In this document: piece after piece, positions 1 to 6,990 of the stretch
Numbering within the stretch: the stretch's first letter is position 1
Layout of the letters: every line of letters starts with the position of its first letter
Assembly: GCA_023898365.1 (NCBI GenBank)
Contig: CP060219.1
Location: forward strand, 434,001 to 498,000
Source: Candidatus Woesearchaeota archaeon
GTDB taxonomy: Archaea; Nanobdellota; Nanobdellia; Woesearchaeales; GCA-023898365
Direction of reading: 5' to 3'
DNA: 64,000 nucleotides
The notes under the pieces: model-generated
What the model was told of the DNA's origin: nothing
What the model saw: the letters and a program-made list of their open reading frames with translations, nothing else
Databases searched by the model: none
Position numbers and translations under genes: made by a program

Positions 1-88
1 TGTGAAGAATGGAGAAATTGTGCCAGAAGACGAACCAGTTAACAACAACGATAAAATTTCTTTTTTAAGTGTGGTGTCTGGCGGATGA
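1..88 (+). CDS. C-terminal part of a ubiquitin-like (MoaD/ThiS/TtuB-type) sulfur carrier, cut by window start
   Basis: The reading frame from base 2 runs to a TGA at 86-88 and ends in the residues VVSGG. A C-terminal Gly-Gly on a short beta-grasp-like tail (KNGEIVPEDEPV, then DKISFLSVVSGG) is the signature of sulfur carriers and ubiquitin-like modifiers, which are adenylated and thiocarboxylated on the last glycine. The stop overlaps the ATG of the next gene (ATGA at 85-88), and that gene encodes a TtuA/Ncs6-type tRNA thiolase, the known partner of TtuB/Urm1-type carriers. I therefore infer a carrier-thiolase pair. Only about 28 residues are visible, so the assignment rests on the tail and the context. 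Confidence 0.7.
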   Translation, partial: VKNGEIVPEDEPVNNNDKISFLSVVSGG

Positions 89-936
89 AATGTGAACAAT
101 GTGCGAAGAACAGTATTAGTTCACAACCTTCACTTTGCGCAGATCATTTTGACTCCTATATTGTTGATAAAGTACAAAACACCATCAGAACCTTTTCTCT
201 TCTTAACAAAACTGATCGAGTTCTCGTTGCAGCATCTGGAGGAAAAGATTCGACAGCAGTAATGCACCTACTTGAACGATTAGGGTATTCTTTTGATATT
301 GTGGCAATTGACGAAGGCATTAAAGGCTATCGAAAAGGAACTCTTGAAGATTTGCGCGTGAACGCAAAAAACAATTCTCTTAAAATTCTTTCGTTCAAAA
401 AAGAGTTTGACATCAGTCTTGATGAACACATGAAAAAAGAAAAACAGCACGCGTGCAGAGTGTGTGGTGTCTTTCGCAGAAAACTCATTGCAAAAGCTGC
501 AAACGGATACGATGTTGTTGTCACCGGACATAATCTAGATGATGAAGCGCAGGCAATAATGATGAATGTGCTCAAAAATAACGCCGCGCTCATGAATCGA
601 CTAGGTCCAAAGACTCGCGAACAAGAAGGCTTTACCGTGCGTATTAAACCACTGTATTTTGTTTCTGAAAAAGAAGTGCTCACGTATGTTGTTATGCATA
701 AACTTCCTGTTCGATTTGTTGAATGCCCGTACCAACAAGATTCTTTTCGTGGAGAGGTTGGCCGATGGATTAACTCGCTTGAAAAAAGTAGTCCAGGAAC
801 TAAAGAAAAAATTGTTCGCAAATTTCTGCGCACAACACTTGCTGTTACAGAAGAACCAAAACAAACCTGCTCACGGTGTGGTGCTCCCAGCGCCAGAAGC
901 GTCTGCAGATCCTGCACGTTGCAAGGAAGAGTCTGA
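85..936 (+). CDS. ttuA: TtuA/Ncs6-family tRNA 2-thiolation enzyme (adenine nucleotide alpha-hydrolase, PP-loop)
   Basis: This 283-residue protein matches the TtuA/Ncs6 (CTU1) family, which activates a tRNA uridine by adenylation and inserts sulfur from a ubiquitin-like carrier. The N-terminus has a Zn-binding Cys set (CEQCAKN, then C and H near residues 18-21). The PP-loop SGGKDST follows near residues 51-57. A CRVCG motif with the following RR, plus a later ECPY cysteine, supply the three Cys expected to hold the [4Fe-4S] cluster. The C-terminus carries a second zinc ribbon (CSRCG and CRSC). Its start overlaps the stop of a Gly-Gly-ending carrier gene, which implies translational coupling. 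Family membership is clear; whether the target is U34 or U54 cannot be told from sequence alone. Confidence 0.9.
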   Translation: MKCEQCAKNSISSQPSLCADHFDSYIVDKVQNTIRTFSLLNKTDRVLVAASGGKDSTAVMHLLERLGYSFDIVAIDEGIKGYRKGTLEDLRVNAKNNSLKILSFKKEFDISLDEHMKKEKQHACRVCGVFRRKLIAKAANGYDVVVTGHNLDDEAQAIMMNVLKNNAALMNRLGPKTREQEGFTVRIKPLYFVSEKEVLTYVVMHKLPVRFVECPYQQDSFRGEVGRWINSLEKSSPGTKEKIVRKFLRTTLAVTEEPKQTCSRCGAPSARSVCRSCTLQGRV

Positions 937-1398
937 CGATTGCGCAAGAGTATTTTTTCTTTGTTCGGTGACTTCGACAAGGTGTCTTTTGCGTTCATAC
1001 ATGTCGTTTATTTGGGAAAGAATTGCTAAACTCACTTTACCTAATTTTCTCGTAGAACATAAGGGATTCGTGTACATACAAATATTTGCTCTGCAATAAT
1101 CAACACGTTCGTTGCAACCAACAGTGAACTGATAATTGTCAGCTTTTATTTCTGGATGATATCCTGAAAGGTGTTTTCTCAACGCTTCAAGAGATGAACC
1201 AATCTGCCCATAATACTCCCGAGCAAAACCAAACATGAACATTTCACACGCGAGCGCTTCAGCAGGTCTTGCGCTAGAAAAGAACTTCATCAAGCCTTCT
1301 TGTGCAGCCGATGCGTCTCCATCAAGAACGAGTTCAAGGGCTTCTCGCGCTGCTTGTTCTCCAAAAGGTGTTTGTTTTTTTGAAATTTTGGTTTCCAT
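871..1398 (-). CDS. Uncharacterised protein, last gene of the tbp-mcm cluster
   Basis: This 175-residue protein is predicted to be mostly helical and cytosolic, with no signal peptide or membrane segment. I do not recognise a family. Residues 50-130 form the most structured part, with a string of conserved-looking cysteines (VGCNERVDYCRANICMYTNPLC) that could bind metal. The last 40 residues are rich in Ser, Gly and Ala and look disordered. The start has a GGTGAT Shine-Dalgarno-like sequence just upstream and lies 17 nt after the MCM stop, so it is probably cotranscribed with mcm. Its 3' end overlaps the end of the convergent thiolase gene by 66 nt. A role linked to replication is only a guess from position. 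Confidence 0.7.
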   Translation of the reverse strand: METKISKKQTPFGEQAAREALELVLDGDASAAQEGLMKFFSSARPAEALACEMFMFGFAREYYGQIGSSLEALRKHLSGYHPEIKADNYQFTVGCNERVDYCRANICMYTNPLCSTRKLGKVSLAILSQINDMYERKRHLVEVTEQRKNTLAQSSDSSLQRAGSADASGAGSTTP

Positions 1399-1415
1399 CA
1401 GTAATCACCACGCAA

Positions 1416-3446
1416 TTATATTTTACTCAAGGTGTCTGGTTTTGGGGAATATAAGTCGCCACTTCGTTTAAGTTTTTCAATCACTTCGCGAGCATCTTCA
1501 GCAGATACACCTTTTAACTCACATTCTCTAATAACATCATCAAGAGGAATCTGCTTAACACCAAGCGCTTCTTCAAGATTTGAAATGATTTCTTTTACTA
1601 AGTGAATACCTGAACGGGTTGATGCGGTGATGGTTGTGGTAATGCGATCAATATCGAATTTTCCTGTTTTTGGATCAACACCGATTTGTTGCAAACAATA
1701 ATGGGTAAGATCGATGGCGATTTTTGCATCATCTTTTGTGACTGTTTTTGAAAGACGTGTTCTTGCCGAAGCTTCTGCGAGGCGAATTAATCCTTCAAGT
1801 TGACGAGCACTAATAGGAATGGATTTAATACTGTCAGTGCCATCCCCTCCATAATTTCTCATCTCGACAAAGTATCGTTTGATCTCTTCAAGAGCTGGCG
1901 TGGTAAGTGCTGGTTTAACATGTTGCTTTGCGTATGCCACATATTTACGAATAATGTCATCGCTAAGCGGTTGATAGGGTTTCTCGTTTTCATCTCCTTT
2001 GTGAATAGAAAGGATGAAGGTGGCGAGTTGTGTGTCTCGTTCTCTATCTGGAAGATCGCGAACGGGAAAAATAAGATCGAAACGATTAATCAAAGTCGAA
2101 GGAAGTTCGATTTGTTTTGCGATGAGTTCATACGGATCGAACCGTCCGAATTTAGGATTTGCTGCGGCAAGAATGGTTGTTTCGCTGCGAAGAGTGGCAT
2201 GAATGTTTCCTTTAGAGACGGTGATGGTTTGTTGTTCCATGCCTTCGTGAAGAGCGGACGTGTCATCTTGAGACATCTTATCCATCTCATCAATAGCGAT
2301 GATTCCTTTGTTTGCAAGCACAAGATCTCCTGCTTCAAGCGCCCAACCACGAAGAAATTCATCTTTAACGAGGGCAGCAGTCAGTCCTGTTCCTGAAGAA
2401 CCTTTTCCACTAACAAATCTTCCTTTTGGAGCAATACTAATTACTCGTTTTAACAACTGGCTTTTTGCCGCTCCCGGATCACCAACAAGTAAGATGTGGA
2501 TGTCACCTCTGCGTCGAACGCCTCCTTCTTTGAGGACTCCCCCAAAGAGTTGCAACGTAAGCGCCCGTTTTATTTGGTCATGACCATAAATGTGAGGTGC
2601 GAGAGAAGCAATGAGTTTTGGAAAAATTTCTGGATCTTTGCTCAAATTCTTAATTTCGCGTTCTTCTTCTTTAGAAATTATTAATTCAGAAAAATCTTGC
2701 TCAATGGGCATGACGTGGTTTGCTTCAAGCATTAAATCATATCGTGTGCTTCTTCCTCCTTGAGAAAGTAAAATAGGGATTTCTTTGAGAATGCCCGTCA
2801 CCGCAATTTTTGAACCTGGGTTTGTCATTTTTTCAGCGAGGGGACTAACAAGATCTTTTCGCAAAATGAGATCAATTCGTTTTGGTTGATCGCTTCCTTC
2901 AAGTTCATCAGATGATTCTTCCAAAGAAATTTTTTGTACATCGATGAGTTCTTTCGAAAGCAAACGAAAGCCACCCTTTCTTCCACAACTACAAGTTACT
3001 GGTTCGCGAAACTTGGTATCAACTTGTAAGATATTATGTATAGCACCGCATGAAGGACATTCAAATTTTGCTGTTGTGACTTGGGGGCGAACAGGTGTTT
3101 TCTGTCGAATAACACCTCGCGCCAGAATAAATCGGTGCAAATGTTTTGAGCGAACATCTTTGATACGTACAATTGAATGGTCTGGTAAATCATGAAAGCG
3201 GACGGTGAAATCTTTCACGGGAAGGTTTGTTCCTAAATCAAGATTGCTGATACTCAGTTGGGCTGCTTTTAACGTGTTTTCTGGATCGTCAAGCAAATCA
3301 TTTGCGAGATCTACGTTGAATTTTGAAAGATCTAAGAAAGGAACAGCGAGCACTTTATCTTCCCTATTTGCTGCAGAAAGGATTTCATCATAATAGTGCT
3401 GCTTAAAAAAATCCTCGAAGTGTTGGATTTGTTCTTGAGCTTCCAT
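1416..3446 (-). CDS. mcm: Replicative DNA helicase MCM
   Basis: This is the 676-residue subunit of the hexameric 3'-5' helicase that unwinds DNA ahead of the archaeal replisome. The N-terminal domain has a zinc-binding set at about C130, C133, C152 and C154. The AAA+ domain shows Walker A GDPGAAKS (about 322-329), Walker B IAIDEMDK (about 383-390), the sensor-1 segment AANPKFGRFD and the MCM-specific NRFDLIF arginine-finger motif. A C-terminal winged-helix region follows. The length is normal and there is no intein. It lies downstream of tbp on the same strand with a 52-nt gap and close to candidate origin boxes, consistent with a replication cluster. A GGTG sequence precedes the start. Confidence 0.98.
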   Translation of the reverse strand: MEAQEQIQHFEDFFKQHYYDEILSAANREDKVLAVPFLDLSKFNVDLANDLLDDPENTLKAAQLSISNLDLGTNLPVKDFTVRFHDLPDHSIVRIKDVRSKHLHRFILARGVIRQKTPVRPQVTTAKFECPSCGAIHNILQVDTKFREPVTCSCGRKGGFRLLSKELIDVQKISLEESSDELEGSDQPKRIDLILRKDLVSPLAEKMTNPGSKIAVTGILKEIPILLSQGGRSTRYDLMLEANHVMPIEQDFSELIISKEEEREIKNLSKDPEIFPKLIASLAPHIYGHDQIKRALTLQLFGGVLKEGGVRRRGDIHILLVGDPGAAKSQLLKRVISIAPKGRFVSGKGSSGTGLTAALVKDEFLRGWALEAGDLVLANKGIIAIDEMDKMSQDDTSALHEGMEQQTITVSKGNIHATLRSETTILAAANPKFGRFDPYELIAKQIELPSTLINRFDLIFPVRDLPDRERDTQLATFILSIHKGDENEKPYQPLSDDIIRKYVAYAKQHVKPALTTPALEEIKRYFVEMRNYGGDGTDSIKSIPISARQLEGLIRLAEASARTRLSKTVTKDDAKIAIDLTHYCLQQIGVDPKTGKFDIDRITTTITASTRSGIHLVKEIISNLEEALGVKQIPLDDVIRECELKGVSAEDAREVIEKLKRSGDLYSPKPDTLSKI

Positions 3447-3498
3447 TAGAGAGCACCAGCTACGTCTTTTGCATGCGTTTGGGAAGAAGAGTTATGAA

Positions 3499-4062
3499 TC
3501 ACATAACTTCCTTGAGCTTTTCAATGAGTTTGTTAAGTGCAGTGTGCACTTCTTCTTCACTCTTTGTTCCCGTACAAACAACTTTTCCATTACTAAACAA
3601 CAGGAAAGTTGCTCGAGCTTCCATTAATTTGAAAACAAGACCAGGAAATTGCTCAGGTTCGTATTCTGTGTTATCAAGCTTCATTGCGAGCGTGTTCAGA
3701 TTCAAGTCGACTCCGATTTCACCCGACGCGACCATGTTTTGAATGTTGATCTTTGGCTTGATAGTGATCTTGATATTAATTACTGCAAGGGCTTCGATTA
3801 TTTTCTGGATTGCTTCGTAAACCTTATCCATACTTCTTGCGCCAGTACAAACAATGTTTCCTGAGCTAAAAATCAAAGCGCTCGTCTTTGGTTCTTTAAT
3901 TTTAATTACCAATCCTGGAAATTGTTCAGGATTGTATTCTGTATTTGGTAAAGTCGCTGCCATTTTCTCTAATGGCACATTATGTTCCAGTGACGTCGAT
4001 ATAACAATGTTAACTATCTTAACGTTCATTGGTTTTGCTTGATCGATGCTTCGCTTGGTCAT
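3499..4062 (-). CDS. tbp: TATA-box binding protein TBP
   Basis: This 187-residue general transcription factor binds the TATA element and recruits TFB and RNA polymerase. Its two imperfect repeats are plain: each has a PEQFPGLV(I/F)K segment followed by a 'FSSGNIVCTGA' or 'FSNGKVVCTGT' strand pair, at about residues 45-80 and 135-170. The length is normal for an archaeal TBP. A strong Shine-Dalgarno sequence (GGGAGGACT on the minus strand, 4065-4073) precedes the ATG, and a TATA-like element lies at 4101-4113. It is the first gene of a leftward cluster with mcm and the gene at 871-1398. Confidence 0.98.
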   Translation of the reverse strand: MTKRSIDQAKPMNVKIVNIVISTSLEHNVPLEKMAATLPNTEYNPEQFPGLVIKIKEPKTSALIFSSGNIVCTGARSMDKVYEAIQKIIEALAVINIKITIKPKINIQNMVASGEIGVDLNLNTLAMKLDNTEYEPEQFPGLVFKLMEARATFLLFSNGKVVCTGTKSEEEVHTALNKLIEKLKEVM

Positions 4063-4100
4063 GAGTCCTCCCTCATTACGCCCAAAAATAGCGAGCGAGT

Positions 4101-4113
4101 ATTTAAAAGGAAA
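4101..4113 (-). promoter_or_regulatory. TATA-like promoter of tbp
   Basis: On the minus strand the sequence CCTTTTAAATACT lies about 40 nt before the tbp ATG. That leaves room for a short leader holding the GGGAGGACT ribosome-binding site. It resembles the other TATA elements in this window. Confidence 0.6.
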
Positions 4114-4168
4114 ATATCCGTTATTTATAAAGATGATTAAAAATCAACACTTGTATTATAAACAGCAA

Positions 4169-4191
4169 ACCCCCTACGTTTCGAGTGGAAG
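4169..4191 (-). promoter_or_regulatory. Origin recognition box 1 (ORB)
   Basis: On the minus strand the element begins CTTCCACTCGAAACG and ends TAGGGGGT. It agrees closely with the archaeal ORB bound by Orc1/Cdc6: a TTCCA-GAAAC core followed by a G-run. Confidence 0.8.
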
Positions 4192-4255
4192 TGGTCAAAG
4201 AAGCCTCTATTTTGCGTTCTGAGTGTAGAATTCCGTATATTTAAAGCCACAACAG

Positions 4256-4276
4256 ACCCCTTTGTTTCGAGTGGAG
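4256..4276 (-). promoter_or_regulatory. Origin recognition box 2 (ORB)
   Basis: On the minus strand the element begins CTCCACTCGAAAC and ends AAAGGGGT. It is nearly identical to box 1, has the same orientation and lies 87 bp away. Both have the G-run typical of full ORBs, not just mini-ORB cores. Confidence 0.8.
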
Positions 4277-4310
4277 TTTGTTGTTATGAGATTACAAGCG
4301 AAAACTAGTG

Positions 4311-4334
4311 GTTGGAGTGGAAAACCAAATGGGG
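4311..4334 (+). promoter_or_regulatory. Possible third, inverted and degenerate ORB
   Basis: The plus strand reads GTTGGAGTGGAAAACC followed by AAATGGGG. This keeps the GAGTGGAAA core and the G-run but has an extra base between them. It faces the opposite way to boxes 1 and 2, as at origins with flanking inverted ORBs. It is weaker than the other two. Confidence 0.5.
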
Positions 4335-4392
4335 AAATTTAAGAAAAAGCGAAGATAAAAACTAAGAAAAAGAATTAACATACCACCACACA

Positions 4393-5169
4393 TTACTTCA
4401 TTACGCTTTTTGTCATTTGAGTTACGGCATTCACAAAAAATGGTGATTCGACTGAAATGGCAACATCGAATGATTCTGGTGTTTCTTCTCCCGTTACGAG
4501 GAAGAGAAGTTTGTTGTTATCAACTGCAAGAAATCTTGAGGGTAATTGTTTAACATCAACCAACGTCACATATGATTGTAAATCATCAACAAGTTTTTTT
4601 GGTAAATGAGAAAGTGGTGCGCCAATGGTGGTTTTAACGCCGCGCTTGTGAGCTTTTTTGATTTGAGAGAGCAAATGAGCATATTTTCTGATAAGACCTG
4701 CTTCGGTTGTGAGAAGGAGGACGTGCTCTTTTGCATCTTTTAAGAGAGAATTCATCTCAGAATAGATGTTGTTTCTTCCTTTAATATATGTTGATAATTG
4801 TGTTGAGTCAACAAAATCTATTCCTTGATTGTGAAGTTCTGTAAGATCGGTCATTAAGTCAGAATCCTTGATTTTTTCAATCATGTCAAGATGTTTTTCT
4901 GCATCTTTTGAAATTCTTTTTTTGACTCGTTCGATGACTTCAGAGGGAGATAAGGCAATATATTCGATAGGTTTGCCAATTTTCATGACAACAAATCCTT
5001 TTTTTTCAAGTGATTCAAGAACATCATAACTTCGTGAGCGAGGAACGTTTGCAATATCAGATAATTCTCCTGCTGAGGAAACTCCTTTTGACAAGAGCGC
5101 AATCCATATTTTTGCTTCGTATGAGTTTAATCCAAGGTCCTTTGCTTTTCGAAGGAGTTCTTCATTCAT
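4393..5169 (-). CDS. TrmB-family transcriptional regulator
   Basis: This 258-residue protein begins with a winged helix-turn-helix of TrmB type (residues about 1-80: LGLNSYEAKIWIALL, then the recognition region of the IANVPRSRSYDVLESL type). A coiled linker (KDAEKHLDMIEKIKD) leads to a C-terminal PLD-like effector-binding fold with the typical LLLTTEAGLIRKY and GAPLSH segments. TrmB proteins usually sense sugars or control metabolic genes. I chose ATG 5169 over the in-frame GTG at 5178 because an AGGTGAT ribosome-binding site lies 5-6 nt upstream of the ATG and overlaps the GTG. It lies between the ORB cluster and the AT-rich tract, so a link to origin control is possible but unproven. Confidence 0.85.
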   Translation of the reverse strand: MNEELLRKAKDLGLNSYEAKIWIALLSKGVSSAGELSDIANVPRSRSYDVLESLEKKGFVVMKIGKPIEYIALSPSEVIERVKKRISKDAEKHLDMIEKIKDSDLMTDLTELHNQGIDFVDSTQLSTYIKGRNNIYSEMNSLLKDAKEHVLLLTTEAGLIRKYAHLLSQIKKAHKRGVKTTIGAPLSHLPKKLVDDLQSYVTLVDVKQLPSRFLAVDNNKLLFLVTGEETPESFDVAISVESPFFVNAVTQMTKSVMK

Positions 5170-5216
5170 TAATATCACCTTAATTTGTTAGTGGGAAATA
5201 ATGAAACATTAAGATA

Positions 5217-5224
5217 TTTATAAA
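5217..5224 (-). promoter_or_regulatory. TATA box for the TrmB-type gene
   Basis: TTTATAAA lies about 48 nt upstream of ATG 5169 on the minus strand. This fits a transcript with a leader of about 20 nt that holds the AGGTGAT site. Confidence 0.6.
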
Positions 5225-5713
5225 GTTTGTTATTGTTGAGTGGTAATATTATTTGTTTCTGAATGATTGTGTGTTGGTAAGACCCTCTGACACCACTATT
5301 TCCTTTGGAGATGCTTCTTTTGGAAATTGAGCTGTAACTTGTGTATTTGATCTAGAATACTCTGTTTGTTGATTCTGGCATTCTCGTTGTTGTTATCGTT
5401 TTGCTATATCATTTTATTATTGTTATTGTTTTACTATATCATTTTGTTGTTTTTATCGTTTTGCTATATTATTTTGTTGTTGTTATTATTTTTTTATTGT
5501 TATTTTTATTGTTATTATTTTTTTTATTATCATTATTATTATTATTTACTATATAGAAAATAAATAAATAATATGAGAAGAAAAAACATCCAGAAAAAAA
5601 TATGGAAAAACAAACAAGAAGTAAAACAGAACGCACAAGACCTCAGTTCTCCTTATCAAAGAGTTCCACAAGAAATTATGGTGTGTGAGGTATGTAGTTT
5701 CCACAAGAAAAAA

Positions 5714-5722
5714 CTTTATATA
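5714..5722 (+). promoter_or_regulatory. TATA box of orc1/cdc6 that fixes the start
   Basis: CTTTATATA lies about 28-30 nt before ATG 5748. Transcription would start at about 5745, giving a leaderless mRNA. The upstream in-frame GTG at 5685 would then lie outside the transcript. Confidence 0.7.
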
Positions 5723-5747
5723 CCCTATCTTTCTTCTGGAACGAACG

Positions 5748-6974
5748 ATGAGCAAGAACTTGACTAATTTATTCGAAAAATTTCTTGAAAAACAAAGCCT
5801 CTTTACGAATAAGAAGGCACTTCAAAGCATTTTCATACCTGATGCAATCAAGCATCGAGACAAACAAATTGAACAAATAGCAGAAATTCTTGCGCCAGCA
5901 CTTCGCGAAGAAAAACCATCAAACATTTTCATTTATGGGAAAACAGGAACGGGAAAAACATTAAGCGTTCGACACACCGTCGATGAAATGAAACGTATCG
6001 CTGAAGAAAAAGACATTCGACTCAAAATAATCTATGTTAATTGTAAATTAAAAAAAATTGCAGACACAGAATATCGAATGATCGCAGAACTTTCTCGAAG
6101 TTTCGGCAAAGCAGTGCCACCAACAGGACTTCCAACAGATGAAGTCTACAACATTTTTTATCATGCAGTTGAAGAACAAAATTCAATCATTATTCTTGTA
6201 CTTGATGAAATCGACCAATTAATTAATAGAGCAGGTGATGAAATAATCTATAATCTTACCAGAATTAACAGCGATCTCAAAAAATCTCAACTCTCACTTG
6301 TTGGCATCTCAAACGATCTCATGTTTGCAAATAACATCGATCCTCGTGTCAAATCATCTCTTTCTGAAGAAGAATTGGTTTTTCCTCCATATAACGCTCC
6401 TCAAATTAGAGATATTCTCGAAGAAAGAAGCAAAATCGCTTTCAAAGAAGACGTTATTGAAGAAGGGGTTATTGCAAAATGCGCGGCATATGCTGCACGA
6501 GAACATGGGGATGCGAGACGCGCTCTTGAACTCTTACGTGTTGCAGGAGAAATAGCTGAGCGAAACGCGGAAGATCATGTTCAGATTAAACATATTGATT
6601 TTGCGGAAGATAAAATAGAAAAAGACAGAATCATCGACATTGTCCAAACCCAACCAAAACAATTTCAAAACGTTCTTTTTCCCATCCTTGTTCTTAAGCG
6701 AAACAACCCGAAGGAAAAAATATACACCGGAGACATTTACGAAATTTACAAATCTCTTTGTATAAAAACAAATATTCGGCCGCTTACGCAGCGAAGAATA
6801 TCAGATATTATTTCCGAACTGGACATGCTTGGCATCATTAATGCAAAAATTATTTCAAAAGGAAGATTCGGACGAACAAAAGAAATTTCGCTCAGTCTTC
6901 CTTCACCTGTTGAAAAAACCGTGTTTACCCTCCTCACAACAGAATTGGGTGTTGATGCAACTCAACTCCTCTAG
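5748..6974 (+). CDS. cdc6: Orc1/Cdc6 origin-recognition and MCM-loading AAA+ ATPase
   Basis: This 408-residue protein binds ORB elements and loads MCM. It shows Walker A GKTGTGKT (about 64-71), Walker B LVLDEID (about 150-156), a sensor-1 region (SLVGISND), the sensor-2 region HGDARRALELLRVAG, and a C-terminal winged helix (ISDIISELDMLGII, then the GRFGRTKEISL wing). ATG 5748 is preferred because of the TATA box at 5714 and because SKNLTNLFEKFL is the usual N-terminus; the longer frame from GTG 5685 adds unusual residues. DP1 follows 17 nt downstream. Proximity to ORBs and PolD resembles the Pyrococcus origin layout. Confidence 0.96.
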   Translation: MSKNLTNLFEKFLEKQSLFTNKKALQSIFIPDAIKHRDKQIEQIAEILAPALREEKPSNIFIYGKTGTGKTLSVRHTVDEMKRIAEEKDIRLKIIYVNCKLKKIADTEYRMIAELSRSFGKAVPPTGLPTDEVYNIFYHAVEEQNSIIILVLDEIDQLINRAGDEIIYNLTRINSDLKKSQLSLVGISNDLMFANNIDPRVKSSLSEEELVFPPYNAPQIRDILEERSKIAFKEDVIEEGVIAKCAAYAAREHGDARRALELLRVAGEIAERNAEDHVQIKHIDFAEDKIEKDRIIDIVQTQPKQFQNVLFPILVLKRNNPKEKIYTGDIYEIYKSLCIKTNIRPLTQRRISDIISELDMLGIINAKIISKGRFGRTKEISLSLPSPVEKTVFTLLTTELGVDATQLL

Positions 6975-6990
6975 AACAAAACTCTAGCTC

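Larger units (their letters stand above)
4063..4392. other. Candidate replication origin region with ORB elements
   Basis: This 330-bp gap between tbp and the TrmB-type gene has no ORF. It holds two strongly conserved and one degenerate copy of the archaeal origin recognition box. The first two share one orientation and the third faces the other way, and an A-rich stretch lies at 4335-4390. The orc1/cdc6 gene, PolD genes and mcm are all within a few kilobases, which is the usual setting of an archaeal oriC. The boxes are read directly; origin function is inferred from ORB motifs known in Sulfolobus and Pyrococcus. Confidence 0.75.
5179..5747. other. Long intergenic region with AT-rich tract, possible DNA unwinding element
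   Basis: This 569-bp gap has no convincing gene. From about 5366 to 5575 the plus strand is almost pure T, with short A, G and C interruptions. It is built from repeats of a 'gttttgctatatcattttattattgt' type unit (copies near 5398, 5428 and 5458) and then TTATTATT runs. Such a tract melts easily and lies just upstream of orc1/cdc6, about 1 kb from the ORBs. It may be the duplex unwinding element of the origin. A poor ORB-like match lies near 5290-5311. Confidence 0.55.

Noticed and set aside
327..998. Long leftward open frame across the thiolase gene
   Set aside because: It lies antisense to a well-recognised gene and its product has no family features.
5290..5311. Another possible ORB
   Set aside because: Only the TTTCC and TGGAG parts agree and the G-run is broken, so it is not distinguishable from chance.
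5685..5747. N-terminal extension of Orc1/Cdc6 from GTG 5685
   Set aside because: The TATA box at 5714 lies inside it, and the extra residues do not resemble Orc1 N-termini.
5573..5767. A 64-residue open frame upstream of orc1/cdc6
   Set aside because: It overlaps the orc1 promoter and start, has low-complexity Lys-rich composition and no visible ribosome-binding site or promoter of its own.
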